From Bacteroidales bacterium (GTDB taxonomy: Bacteria; Bacteroidota; Bacteroidia; Bacteroidales; Rikenellaceae), in contig CAJSYJ010000002.1 of the NCBI GenBank assembly GCA_910574205.1, forward strand, positions 1 through 64,000: a DNA stretch of 64,000 bases. The letters run 5' to 3'. The stretch's first letter is position 1, and every line of letters begins with the position of its first letter. Of the stretch, positions 33,845-42,638 are shown in pieces. Under the pieces are notes generated by a model, which saw only the letters and a program-made list of their open reading frames with translations, did not search any database and was not told the DNA's origin. Both the position numbers and the translations under genes were made by a program.

Positions 33845-34615
33845 ATGGAGTTGAAACTCAAACGCCCGATCGTCTTCTTCGACTTGGAGACGACGGGCGT
33901 TGATACTGCACACGACCGCATAGTCGAGATATCCATGATAAAGATCATGCCCGACGGAGAGCGGATCGTAAAGACGCGCAAGCTGAACCCCGAAATGCAC
34001 ATTCCCGAGGCGGCCACGGCCGTACACGGCATAACCGACGAGGATGTGAAGGATTGTCCGCGCTTCGCCCAAGTGGCCAAGTCGCTGGCGCAGTTCCTGA
34101 CGGGCTGCGACTTCGGCGGGTTCAACTCGAACCGCTTCGACATGCCGGTGCTCGTCGAGGAGTTTCTGCGCGCGGGAGTCGACGTCGACTTCAAGCGGCG
34201 GCGGTTCGTCGACGTACAGAACATATTTCATAAAATGGAGCAGCGCACGCTGGTTGCGGCCTATAAGTTCTACTGCGATAAGGATCTGACCGACGCCCAC
34301 TCGGCCGAAGCCGACACGCTGGCGACATACGAGGTGCTGAAAGCCCAGCTCGACCGCTATCCCGAGCTCGAAAACGACATAGACGCGCTGGCAGACTTCT
34401 CCTCGCGCGGCGAGACGGCGGACTATGCCGGCAGGATCGTCTACGACGACAAGGGCAGCGAGGTATTCGGATTCGGCAAGTACAAGGGACGCCGCGTCGA
34501 GGATATCTTCGAGCAGGACCCGAGCTACTATACGTGGATGATGAACGGCGATTTTCCGCTGTATACCAAGAAAGTGATTACCGAAATCAGATTACGCAAG
34601 AAGAACGGCAGATAG
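33845..34615 (+). CDS. DnaQ-like 3'-5' exonuclease
   Basis: The product is 256 aa. The ExoI motif FFDLETTGVD, ExoII FGGFNSNRFDMPVL and ExoIII HSAEADTLATYEVL define the DEDDh-type proofreading exonuclease fold. A C-terminal segment (FGFGKYKGRRVEDIFEQDPS) matches a small domain often fused to these exonucleases. It lies 21 nt after dnaN, which suggests a replication-linked role. Confidence 0.9.
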   Translation: MELKLKRPIVFFDLETTGVDTAHDRIVEISMIKIMPDGERIVKTRKLNPEMHIPEAATAVHGITDEDVKDCPRFAQVAKSLAQFLTGCDFGGFNSNRFDMPVLVEEFLRAGVDVDFKRRRFVDVQNIFHKMEQRTLVAAYKFYCDKDLTDAHSAEADTLATYEVLKAQLDRYPELENDIDALADFSSRGETADYAGRIVYDDKGSEVFGFGKYKGRRVEDIFEQDPSYYTWMMNGDFPLYTKKVITEIRLRKKNGR

Positions 34616-34620
34616 AAAAA

Positions 34621-36468
34621 ATGAAACGTTTTTGCATGTTATTGACGGCTGCGATACTGGTCGCGTTGCAGGCCGCGGCGGTCGGCAAATCGACCACCGT
34701 AGTCTTCATCAACGGTGCCAAGTACTATGTGCATACCGTCGCGGCCGGCGATACGCTCTATGCGCTGGCCAAGACATACGGAGTGACCGAACAACAGATC
34801 ATCGACAGCAACAGCGGCCTGAACGCCGCGACGCTCAAAATCGATCAGACGGTAAAGATTCCGTTCGTCGACGAGCAGAAACGCCCGATGACAAAGAAGG
34901 AGAAGAGGCGATTCAAAATCCACACCGTCAAGGCGCAGGAGACGTTATATTCGATAGCGCGACGATACGAGGTAGCCGTGAAGACCATAATCGAGGACAA
35001 CCCCGATGTCGATCCCACGGCACTGCCTATCGGCTACGAGCTGATGATCCGCAAGTCGGAGATCGGCGACACGCCGGCGCATAAGGTGGATAGCCAGTGG
35101 AACGATTATAAGGAGACGCTTAACCGCACAGCACCGCTCGACAGCACGGCATACCATATCGTTCAGCCGGGCGAGACGATATACTCGCTGGCGCGGCGAT
35201 TCGCCATGACAGAGCAGGAATTCATAGCACTTAACGACCTGAGCGACGGGCTTAAAGCCGGCGCTATCGTAAGGGTCGCGGCACCTGCCGACGACCAACA
35301 GATGCGTCCGGACGCTCCGCAGACCGAGCAGGATACGCTCGCAGCGTCGGACAGCCGAACCGAGATGACGCGGCCGCGCGCGTTCCGTACGCTCAGCCGC
35401 AGCCAGCGGCTCGACATAGCGCTGCTGCTGCCCATACGCACGCAAAACAAGGTCAATGAAAATTATGTCGACTTCTACAAGGGATTCCTTATGGGTCTCG
35501 ACCGTATGAAGCGCGAAGAGGGTATAAACGCGTCGCTCACGCTGTTCAATACGGCGCATGACGCTGCGGTCATACGCGACATAGTGGACTACGACGAGGG
35601 GCTGCGCAACGCCGACCTGATAGTTGGTCCCGTATACGAGGACGAGCTGGATTATGTGCTGCAATATGCCGAACGTAACGACACGCCCGTCGTCTCGCCG
35701 CTCTCGACCATAGGCCAAAGACGAAGCCCGGTATTGTTCCAGATGCAGGCTGAGGCACGCCACAAGTACGACAAGTTCGGCGGCATGCTCGACGGCTCGC
35801 GACAGATAAGGCTGATATACGCCGCAAGCAACGACCGCGAGTTCGCCTCAGAGATAACCGAGCTGCTCGGCGACACGCCGCACGAATCGTACAACTTCGC
35901 TTTCAACCGCACGCCGACACTGCATCGTCGCAATGCCGACGGCAGCAGCGGAGCACTGGTCGACATAAACGCCATGATACGCGACAAGGCCGACAAGGTA
36001 TTCGTCATAATGGCCGACAAGGAGACCGACATCGACCGTATTCTGACGACGCTATCCTCGGCGCGCACCTCGATAACCGATCGCGGGTTCGTCGCAGGGG
36101 ACTATATCGTACTCGGCAACCGCAAGTGGACGCGACTGGGCAACATAGACCACAAGGTATTCTTCAAGAACAACGTCGTCTTCGCCGTGCCGTACCATGC
36201 CAAGCGCAGCGACGAGCAGATACGCAGCTTCGACGGACAATATATAAAGGAGTTCGGATCGCTGCCGTCGATGTTCTCGTACAGAGGCTACGATGCGGCC
36301 GTCATATTCTGCCGGGCGATGTACGAGGGGCTGGGCGAGGGCATGGAGCCGCTGACGACAGTTCCGCTGAAAACGCCTTATAGGTTCGAGTTCGAAGACG
36401 GGATGTATGTCAATACGGTATGGACCAAGGAGCATTACCGCAACAACTTCACGATAACCACGGAATAG
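34621..36468 (+). CDS. LysM repeat protein with periplasmic-binding-protein-like domain
   Basis: This 615-aa exported protein has signal peptide MKRFCMLLTAAILVALQAAA. Three LysM repeats follow: HTVAAGDTLYALAKTYGV, HTVKAQETLYSIARRYEV and HIVQPGETIYSLARRFAM, which bind peptidoglycan. From residue 265 on there is a type 1 periplasmic-binding-protein fold (DIALLLPIRT, LIVGPVYEDELD). It is widespread in Bacteroidetes; the ligand is unknown. The start at 34621 is chosen for its signal peptide. Confidence 0.85.
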   Translation: MKRFCMLLTAAILVALQAAAVGKSTTVVFINGAKYYVHTVAAGDTLYALAKTYGVTEQQIIDSNSGLNAATLKIDQTVKIPFVDEQKRPMTKKEKRRFKIHTVKAQETLYSIARRYEVAVKTIIEDNPDVDPTALPIGYELMIRKSEIGDTPAHKVDSQWNDYKETLNRTAPLDSTAYHIVQPGETIYSLARRFAMTEQEFIALNDLSDGLKAGAIVRVAAPADDQQMRPDAPQTEQDTLAASDSRTEMTRPRAFRTLSRSQRLDIALLLPIRTQNKVNENYVDFYKGFLMGLDRMKREEGINASLTLFNTAHDAAVIRDIVDYDEGLRNADLIVGPVYEDELDYVLQYAERNDTPVVSPLSTIGQRRSPVLFQMQAEARHKYDKFGGMLDGSRQIRLIYAASNDREFASEITELLGDTPHESYNFAFNRTPTLHRRNADGSSGALVDINAMIRDKADKVFVIMADKETDIDRILTTLSSARTSITDRGFVAGDYIVLGNRKWTRLGNIDHKVFFKNNVVFAVPYHAKRSDEQIRSFDGQYIKEFGSLPSMFSYRGYDAAVIFCRAMYEGLGEGMEPLTTVPLKTPYRFEFEDGMYVNTVWTKEHYRNNFTITTE

Positions 36469-36472
36469 TCGC

Positions 36473-37129
36473 ATGGCAAACAACATAACGGCACCGATAC
36501 CGGAAAAGACGGTCGAGCGGCTGAGCGAGTATCGCCGCACGCTGCTCTCGTGCCACAGTCAGGGCATCACTCACATATTCTCGCATGTGCTGGCCGGCAT
36601 ACACGGCATAACGGCCGTGCAGGTAAGACGCGATCTGATGCTGATCGGCTTTTCGAGCGATACGAAAAAGGGATACGACGTCAAGGTGCTGATCGACTTC
36701 ATCAATAACATACTCGACAGCGAATCGACGGTCAACATCGCGATAATAGGTATGGGACACCTCGCGCAGGCGATAACCAAGTATTTCAACGGCAAAGGTC
36801 TCAAACTGCGCATCATAGCTTCGTTCGACATCGATCCGCGAAAGGTGGGGCATGTCATCGACGACATACCGTGTTACCACATGGACGAATTTGAGGACAG
36901 GGTAGAGCGGCTCGACATAAGCATCGTGATCGTATCGTCGCCCACCGAGGTGGCCTCGGAGCTGGTCGTGCCCATAATCAATGCCGGCATCAAGGGGGTG
37001 CTCAACTTCACATCGGCGCCGCTGCATTTCCCGCAGGGAATAGTCGTCGAGAACTACGACATAACGACAATTCTCGAAAAGGTCGCATACTTCGTCAAGG
37101 CCAACGAGGAGAACAACGACAACAACTGA
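36473..37129 (+). CDS. rex: Redox-sensing transcriptional repressor Rex
   Basis: This 218-aa protein has an N-terminal winged helix (ERLSEYRRTLLSC, ITAVQVRRDLMLIG) and a Rossmann domain with VNIAIIGMGHLAQAI (Rex usually reads GxGNLG; here GMGHLA) that binds NADH. It senses the NADH/NAD+ ratio and represses fermentation genes. It begins 4 nt after the LysM protein gene. Confidence 0.93.
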   Translation: MANNITAPIPEKTVERLSEYRRTLLSCHSQGITHIFSHVLAGIHGITAVQVRRDLMLIGFSSDTKKGYDVKVLIDFINNILDSESTVNIAIIGMGHLAQAITKYFNGKGLKLRIIASFDIDPRKVGHVIDDIPCYHMDEFEDRVERLDISIVIVSSPTEVASELVVPIINAGIKGVLNFTSAPLHFPQGIVVENYDITTILEKVAYFVKANEENNDNN

Positions 37130-37133
37130 CGAC

Positions 37134-37871
37134 ATGCGCATATTCTACGACCCGGACAACATCGAATCGCTCGGCAGACCCGTCGTCACGGTAGGGTCGT
37201 TCGACGGCGTACATGCAGGACACGGCATACTGCTCGATACGGTAAAGAGGCTGGCGGCAGAGCTGCACGAACAGAGTGTCGTGATAACATTCGAGCCGCA
37301 CCCGCGCATAGCGCTGGGCACCGACAGCGGGTTGTCGCTGCTGACGACCGTAGGCGAGAAGGCCATGCTACTCGAACGAGCCGGCATAGACAACCTCGTC
37401 GTAGCGCCGTTCGACAAGCAGTTCGCCGGACAGACATACGCCGAGTTCATCGAACGGTTCATGGTCGGCAAACTGCATATAGGCGGGCTGGTCGTAGGCT
37501 ATAACCATCGCTTCGGTCGCGATAACGAGGGCAACTACGACACGCTTGCGCCGCTGGCCGAGCGTTACGGATTCGCCGTAAGACGCGTAGACCAGTACAG
37601 AGACGACGACGACAAGGTCAGCTCAACCGTAATACGCGCTCTGGTCGCAGAGGGCCACATGAAACGCGCCGCCCGAATGCTCGCGCACCCATACGCGGTC
37701 GCTGGCACAGCGGTCGACGGTCGCATAACGGTCGACAACCCCTACAAGCTGCTGCCGCCCGCAGGGCGATACGATGTCGCGATCGGCGGCAGACGCACCA
37801 CAGCATCGGTCGACGGCAGAGTCATTCTTACAGATATACCGGATTCAGATGTAGTTATAGAATTTATATAA
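37134..37871 (+). CDS. FAD synthetase (RibF N-terminal type) with shortened kinase domain
   Basis: The product is 245 aa. The nucleotidyltransferase domain is intact: VVTVGSFDGVHAGHGILLD, ITFEPHPRIAL, VVGYNHRFGRDNEG and the SSTVIR motif. After residue 190 only about 55 residues remain, with AVAGTAVDGRITVDNPYKLL-like sequence, instead of the roughly 120-residue riboflavin kinase domain of full RibF; the kinase motif PTAN is missing. It should make FAD from FMN but probably not FMN from riboflavin. Confidence 0.85.
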   Translation: MRIFYDPDNIESLGRPVVTVGSFDGVHAGHGILLDTVKRLAAELHEQSVVITFEPHPRIALGTDSGLSLLTTVGEKAMLLERAGIDNLVVAPFDKQFAGQTYAEFIERFMVGKLHIGGLVVGYNHRFGRDNEGNYDTLAPLAERYGFAVRRVDQYRDDDDKVSSTVIRALVAEGHMKRAARMLAHPYAVAGTAVDGRITVDNPYKLLPPAGRYDVAIGGRRTTASVDGRVILTDIPDSDVVIEFI

Positions 37872-37875
37872 AGGT

Positions 37876-38286
37876 ATGGTAAGCCACGAAATAAACATAC
37901 GCATCCTTTACAAGCATACCGACCAAATGGGCGTTGTGCATCACTCCAACTATATCGTCTTCTTCGAGGAGGCACGCACCGAACTGATGCGCAGCATCGG
38001 CATAACGTATGCCGACGTCGAGCGCCGCGGCACGATGATGCCGATCCTCGACGTCAACGTGAAATACATCCAGCCGGCACTCTACGACGAGATAATATCA
38101 GTCAGGGCAAGCATCGACACGATGCCTATGGCACGCATGGTCTTCGCATACGAGGTGCGCGGCGCCGACGGCCGCATGATCGCCACCGGCTCGACGACAC
38201 TCGGATTCATCGATGCGGCGACGCGACGGCCGCAGCGCGTCCCGGCATGGCTCGTCGAGATACTCGAACCGATACTCGATAAATAG
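37876..38286 (+). CDS. Acyl-CoA thioesterase, YbgC/4HBT hotdog family
   Basis: The product is 136 aa. ILYKHTDQMGVVHHSNYIVFFEEARTE contains the Asp and following motif of 4-hydroxybenzoyl-CoA thioesterase-type hotdog enzymes, and VKYIQPALYDEIISV fits the second strand. It cleaves acyl-CoA or acyl-ACP thioesters. It starts 4 nt after the FAD synthetase gene. Confidence 0.9.
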   Translation: MVSHEINIRILYKHTDQMGVVHHSNYIVFFEEARTELMRSIGITYADVERRGTMMPILDVNVKYIQPALYDEIISVRASIDTMPMARMVFAYEVRGADGRMIATGSTTLGFIDAATRRPQRVPAWLVEILEPILDK

Positions 38287-38290
38287 AAAG

Positions 38291-38935
38291 ATGTCGACCC
38301 AGCGATACATAAATATGATAACGGCCGGCTTCGCGGCGCTGGTCATCGTCTATGCGGCATCGTTCGCAGCGGACGATCCGGCATTGCTGAGGCCTGCGGC
38401 CAAGACTCTGCCCGTGCTGTTTCTCTCGATCTGTGCATGGCGCGCAGGCGGCTCTGGCATATCATTCGTGCCGGCGGCTCTGCTGCTGTCGAGCATGGGC
38501 GATCTGGCCGGCGACCTGCATGCGTTTCTGTGGCAGATAGGCCTGTTCGCGGCGGCCCATACTGCATACATAGCGACATTCTGCCGAAGACGCCGCGCCA
38601 CACGCGGCGCGGTAATATTCGTCGTGATGTTGGCACTGGCGGCCGCAGCACTGGCCGTATACTTCATATCGCACATAGGAGATACCACTGAAAAGATATT
38701 CATCGCAATATATATAGCCGTCATAACCTGTATGTGCGCCACGGCGGCATTGCAGCAGAGCCGCTACCGCGCACTATACGCTGCGGCAGCGCTCGTGTTC
38801 ATCTTCTCCGACGCCTGCATAGCGTGGAACAAATACGTCGAGCCGATACCACATGCGGCGGTATGGATCATGTCGACCTACTTCGCAGCACAATATACGA
38901 TTGCCCGTCTCTACATACGCGAACGGTTGGGCTGA
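38291..38935 (+). CDS. YhhN family membrane protein (lysoplasmalogenase-like)
   Basis: This 214-aa protein has about eight hydrophobic spans. LRPAAKTLPVLFLSICAW, LLLSSMGDLAGDLH and FIFSDACIAWNKYV are the conserved YhhN motifs with the two Asp-containing loops required for hydrolysis of lysoplasmalogen in homologues. Start at 38291, 4 nt after the thioesterase gene. It ends the dnaN-led run. Confidence 0.88.
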   Translation: MSTQRYINMITAGFAALVIVYAASFAADDPALLRPAAKTLPVLFLSICAWRAGGSGISFVPAALLLSSMGDLAGDLHAFLWQIGLFAAAHTAYIATFCRRRRATRGAVIFVVMLALAAAALAVYFISHIGDTTEKIFIAIYIAVITCMCATAALQQSRYRALYAAAALVFIFSDACIAWNKYVEPIPHAAVWIMSTYFAAQYTIARLYIRERLG

Positions 38936-39075
38936 CACGCCGACTGTCCGCCGCAGCCGCCATATGACACCGGCGGCGTAGTATTCATGTCAAAATGTCA
39001 GTGTCAAGCAGGTGGCACACGGTTTGTTCGTGTCCATAAGGTTACAGCGAACAAACAAACTAATAGACATATAAC
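38936..39075 (+). promoter_or_regulatory. Sigma-54-like promoter and TGTCA repeats upstream of htpG
   Basis: TGGCAC-acgg-TTTGTT at 39013-39028 has the -24 GG and the -12 element separated by exactly 10 nt, as in sigma-54 promoters, though -12 reads GT instead of GC. Upstream, TGTCA occurs three times between 38988 and 39006 and as TGACA at 38965, a likely binding cluster for an activator or repressor. No CIRCE element is visible. Confidence 0.5.
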
Positions 39076-41136
39076 ATGAAAAACGGGAAAATAGGGGTAA
39101 CGACAGAAAACATCTTCCCCGTAATCAAGAAATTTTTGTATTCCGACCACGAGATCTTCCTGCGAGAGCTGGTATCGAACGCCGTCGATGCGACGCAGAA
39201 GCTCAAAACGCTCTCGTCCAAGGGCGAGGCCAAGGGCGACATGGGCGATCTGACGATCCGCATAAGCGTGGATGCCGACAAGCGGACGCTGACGGTAACC
39301 GACCGCGGCATAGGCATGACGGCCGACGAGGTGGACAAGTATATCAACCAGATCGCATTCTCGGGTGCCGAGGAGTTCATGGCCAAGTATAAGGATCAGG
39401 CCATAATCGGACATTTCGGACTGGGATTCTACTCGTCGTTCATGGTATCGGACAAGGTCGAGATATTTACCCGCTCGTATAAGGACGGCGCCCGCAGCGT
39501 ACATTGGAGCTGCGAGGGTACGCCCGAGTTTACGATGGATGAGATCGACGACGACCGCGACCGCGGAACATCGATCGTACTGCACCTATCGGAAGATTGC
39601 GCAGAGTACTGCCAAAAGGATAAGGTCGACGAGCTGCTGAAAAAGTACTGCCGCTTCCTGCCCATACCTATCGCATTCGGCAAGAAAACCGAGTGGAAGG
39701 ACGGCAAGTATGTCGACACCGACCGCGACAACATCGTCAACGACACCGACCCGCTGTGGACGCGCAAGCCGACGGAGATTACCGAGGAGCAGTACAAGGA
39801 GTTCTACCGCGAGCTTTACCCCTTGGGCGACGATCCGCTGTTCTACATACATCTGAACATCGACTATCCGTTCAACCTTACGGGCATACTCTATTTCCCG
39901 AAGATACACAACAACTTCGAGATACAGAAGAACAAGATCCAGCTCTACTCGAATCAGGTCTTCGTTACCGATCAGGTCGACGGAATAGTACCCGAATACC
40001 TGACGCTGCTGCACGGCGTGATCGACTCGCCCGACATTCCGCTCAACGTTTCGCGAAGCTATCTGCAAAGCGACTCCAACGTGAAGAAGATTTCGAGCTA
40101 CATCACGCGCAAGGTGGCCGACCGCCTGCAAGAGCTCTTCTCGACGATGCGCCCCGACTACGAGAAGAAGTGGGACGATCTGAAAATATTCATCCAGTAC
40201 GGCATACTGACCGACGAGAAGTTCGCCGAGAAGGCGCAGGGATTCATGCTCTGGAAGACGATCGACGGCAAGTATTTCACCGGCGAAGAGTTTACCGAGG
40301 CCGTCCGTGAGAAGCAGACCGACAAGAACGGCAATCTGATAATACTCTACGTCGACGATCCCGTAAGCAAGGATTCGTTCGTCGAGGCCGCACGGTCGAA
40401 GGGCTACGACGTCTTGGAGATGAACGGCCAGCTCGACAGCCACTACATCAACTGGTATGAGTCGAAGAACGAGAAGACGCGCTTCGTGCGTGTCGACAGC
40501 GATGTGATCGACAAACTCATACAAAAAGAGCAGACGCAGAGCATGTCTCTGAGCGAGGCGCAGCAGCAGATAATGCGTCCCGTATTCGAGAGCCAGATGC
40601 CGGCCGACGAGAAGATACACTACAACATAGCCTTCGAGCCTATGTCTCCCGACGAGGCTCCGGTGGTCATAACGCAGAACGAGTTCATGCGACGCATGAA
40701 GGAGATGGCGCAGGTAAGCGGCGGTTCGATGAGCCAGTTCTACGGACAGATGCCCGACAATTTCACGATAGCCGTAAACGGCAACCACCCCATAGTGATA
40801 GATATTCTGAGCGAGGTGGAGAAGGAGTACGGCGACAAGCTGCGCACGATAACCAAGAAGATCGACGCCGCCGAAGCCGAGCTGGGTCGCTTCGAGGAGG
40901 TCGTCAAGGGCAAGAAGGAGGATGAGCTGACACCCGAGGAGAAGAGCGAGCGCGAGTCGCTGTCAACCAAGGTCGACGAGCTGCGCAACCAGCGCGACAG
41001 CCGCTTGAAGGAGATAGGTGCAGCCAACGGCAAGATACGCCAGATAATCGATCTGGCACTGCTTACCAACGGCATGTTGAAGGGCAAAAACCTTTCGGAC
41101 TTCATACAGCGAAGCATATCGCTCATCGAGAAGTAG
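39076..41136 (+). CDS. htpG: Molecular chaperone HtpG (Hsp90)
   Basis: This 686-aa ATP-dependent chaperone has GHKL ATP-binding motifs LRELVSNAVDATQKL, TVTDRGIGMTADEV and IIGHFGLGFYSSFMVSD. Middle-domain features include IPLNVSRSYLQSD. The C-terminal dimerisation region ends with a charged coiled coil rich in Glu and Lys. Normal family order; Asp replaces the usual Ala-Leu segment after Asn-Ala in the first motif. Heat induction by sigma-54 is inferred from the upstream region. Confidence 0.97.
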   Translation: MKNGKIGVTTENIFPVIKKFLYSDHEIFLRELVSNAVDATQKLKTLSSKGEAKGDMGDLTIRISVDADKRTLTVTDRGIGMTADEVDKYINQIAFSGAEEFMAKYKDQAIIGHFGLGFYSSFMVSDKVEIFTRSYKDGARSVHWSCEGTPEFTMDEIDDDRDRGTSIVLHLSEDCAEYCQKDKVDELLKKYCRFLPIPIAFGKKTEWKDGKYVDTDRDNIVNDTDPLWTRKPTEITEEQYKEFYRELYPLGDDPLFYIHLNIDYPFNLTGILYFPKIHNNFEIQKNKIQLYSNQVFVTDQVDGIVPEYLTLLHGVIDSPDIPLNVSRSYLQSDSNVKKISSYITRKVADRLQELFSTMRPDYEKKWDDLKIFIQYGILTDEKFAEKAQGFMLWKTIDGKYFTGEEFTEAVREKQTDKNGNLIILYVDDPVSKDSFVEAARSKGYDVLEMNGQLDSHYINWYESKNEKTRFVRVDSDVIDKLIQKEQTQSMSLSEAQQQIMRPVFESQMPADEKIHYNIAFEPMSPDEAPVVITQNEFMRRMKEMAQVSGGSMSQFYGQMPDNFTIAVNGNHPIVIDILSEVEKEYGDKLRTITKKIDAAEAELGRFEEVVKGKKEDELTPEEKSERESLSTKVDELRNQRDSRLKEIGAANGKIRQIIDLALLTNGMLKGKNLSDFIQRSISLIEK

Positions 41137-41156
41137 GGTAGCCGAACAGATGATCG

Positions 41157-41187
41157 CAGCCGTAAACCCGTCGCGGGTTTACGGCTG
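41157..41187 (+). terminator. htpG terminator
   Basis: cagccgtaaaccc / gggtttacggctg with a 5-nt loop, followed by tttcgtttt. Confidence 0.9.
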
Positions 41188-41573
41188 TTTCGTTTTGCGC
41201 GCAGCGTCAGGCACAGGGTCGGAGGACGACACTCCGTCTCGGGCAAAATCCGGCCGGCGTATATTTGTCTACCGCCCCGACCATTCTTCTCTCCGACTGA
41301 ACCGAAGATGCTCCCGGATATATTTCTTTGGGAATTGACTTAGAAGACAATCACGCTAAATTAGGCAACGGATAAGTAACCTGTCAAGTGTTCAGAATCA
41401 CTTCATTTTTCCGGGATCCAAATCTCTCTTTTAGCTATTGCAAAGAGAGCACTTTTATTCCTAATCCATACGCTCATAGTCACTTCGTATTTAATTTTTA
41501 CATGGATAGCAAAACTGCAACGTGCAATAATTCTTGGCATTTATCTTTATAAGATAATTAAAAAGAAGATATT
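41188..41573. other. AT-rich intergenic stretch, no gene seen
   Basis: Composition shifts to AT-rich after about 41330. No coding frame is supported. The end holds a TATCTTTA box (around 41546) that could drive the small gene at 41574. The region looks like a scar of a lost mobile element. Confidence 0.4.
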
Positions 41574-41801
41574 ATGGAAAAATTTATCGAAACTCTCGAA
41601 AAGGAGGTCGAGAAAAAACCGAGGTCTCTCGAACATTCCCATTTGAACGTTCTTAAAAAATCGTCGGAGGCATCGCTCGTACCGGGCAATTCCTTTCAAC
41701 TGTTGAAAGAATTTATCGACAGCCATATACCCAAAAGTGTAGCAGAAGAAATAGAGTTTTTCAAGATCGTCAAACCTCGGTTATATAATCGTTCTTTTTA
41801 A
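41574..41801 (+). CDS. Truncated RteC-like protein
   Basis: The product is 75 aa. The end EEIEFFKIVKPRLYNRSF matches the EIxFFKxIKP motif of the RteC family, regulators of conjugative transposon excision, but the rest of RteC (about 200 aa) is absent after the stop. The N-terminal half is charged and helical. It is probably a remnant of a conjugative element, in an AT-rich patch inside the GC-rich core. Whether the short product is functional is unknown. Confidence 0.45.
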   Translation: MEKFIETLEKEVEKKPRSLEHSHLNVLKKSSEASLVPGNSFQLLKEFIDSHIPKSVAEEIEFFKIVKPRLYNRSF

Positions 41802-41920
41802 GGTAGAACGAGACCTTTACTTCCTCCTGTTTCATAACCTTGATGCCGTCTGCCGAATACTGGCTTACAACACCTTAACATTATTTGCCTTACCGTTGCA
41901 CTGCTCTCGGATTTTCTTCG

Positions 41921-42001
41921 TATCTTTGGCTTTACCGAAGATCCTCTCGTTCGGCAAATTGCAAACACGTTTGCATTTGCCCTCGCTTATTCGTATCTTT
42001 G
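41921..42001 (+). promoter_or_regulatory. Tandem promoters of the LuxR-type regulator
   Basis: TATCTTTG occurs at 41921-41928 and 41994-42001, the second with TTTG at 41970-41973 (spacing 20). The second box ends 7 nt before the ATG at 42009, so the transcript should be leaderless or nearly so. Confidence 0.6.
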
Positions 42002-42008
42002 TCTCGAT

Positions 42009-42599
42009 ATGAAACCGCAAATAGCCGTCATAGCCGACAATACGCTGACCTGCATGGGTCTGTGCAGCATAATATGCGACATGCTGCCGTGGGCGGATGT
42101 GGTCGCATACAATTCGTTCGAGCACTTCGACGGCGAATCGCACGAGCTGGTGGTGCACTACTTCGTCTCGGCCGGCATCGTATTCAGAAACCCGGCGTTT
42201 TTCAACGCCAACATCAAACGCACGATAGTCGTAGTCGAGGGCGACTCGACCCCGTTCTCGCTGACTGGGTTCCGCACCATAGACGCTACCGGCAGCGAGC
42301 AGCAGATCGTGAAATCGATTCTGCGCATACACGAAAGCGGCCACCCGGGCGGCCACGGCATGACGGTCGGTTCGTCGCGCAAGCTGTTGCAGACGCTGCT
42401 CTCGCAGCGCGAACGCGACGTGCTGGCGCTTATGGTCAAAGGTTTTATCAACAAGGAGATCGCCGACAGGCTCAACATATCGCCTACGACGGTAATATTT
42501 CATCGCAAGAACATATCCGAAAAACTCGCCACGCGCTCGATAGGCCGTCTGACGATATATGCCGTCATCAACGGCATAGTCGATATAGCGGAGTTATAA
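42009..42599 (+). CDS. LuxR-family transcription regulator with degenerate receiver
   Basis: The product is 196 aa. The C-terminus is a LuxR/GerE HTH: LSQRERDVLALMVKGFINKE, then IADRLNISPTTVIFHRKNIS. The N-terminal 120 residues are receiver-like (IAVIADNTLTCMGL) but no acidic pocket or phospho-accepting Asp is clear, so control is probably not by classical phosphorylation. It stands alone with its own promoters, near an AT-rich scar. Confidence 0.82.
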   Translation: MKPQIAVIADNTLTCMGLCSIICDMLPWADVVAYNSFEHFDGESHELVVHYFVSAGIVFRNPAFFNANIKRTIVVVEGDSTPFSLTGFRTIDATGSEQQIVKSILRIHESGHPGGHGMTVGSSRKLLQTLLSQRERDVLALMVKGFINKEIADRLNISPTTVIFHRKNISEKLATRSIGRLTIYAVINGIVDIAEL

Positions 42600-42638
42600 C
42601 GCCGGCACGCTTCGCATCATGCGCCGGTTGCGACGGCA

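Noticed and set aside
32711-34300. 529-aa open frame antisense to dnaN and the exonuclease
   Set aside because: It crosses two conserved genes and has shadow-type composition.
38936-39075. CIRCE/HrcA operator upstream of htpG
   Set aside because: No TTAGCACTC-N9-GAGTGCTAA pattern is present; the TGTCA repeats are different.
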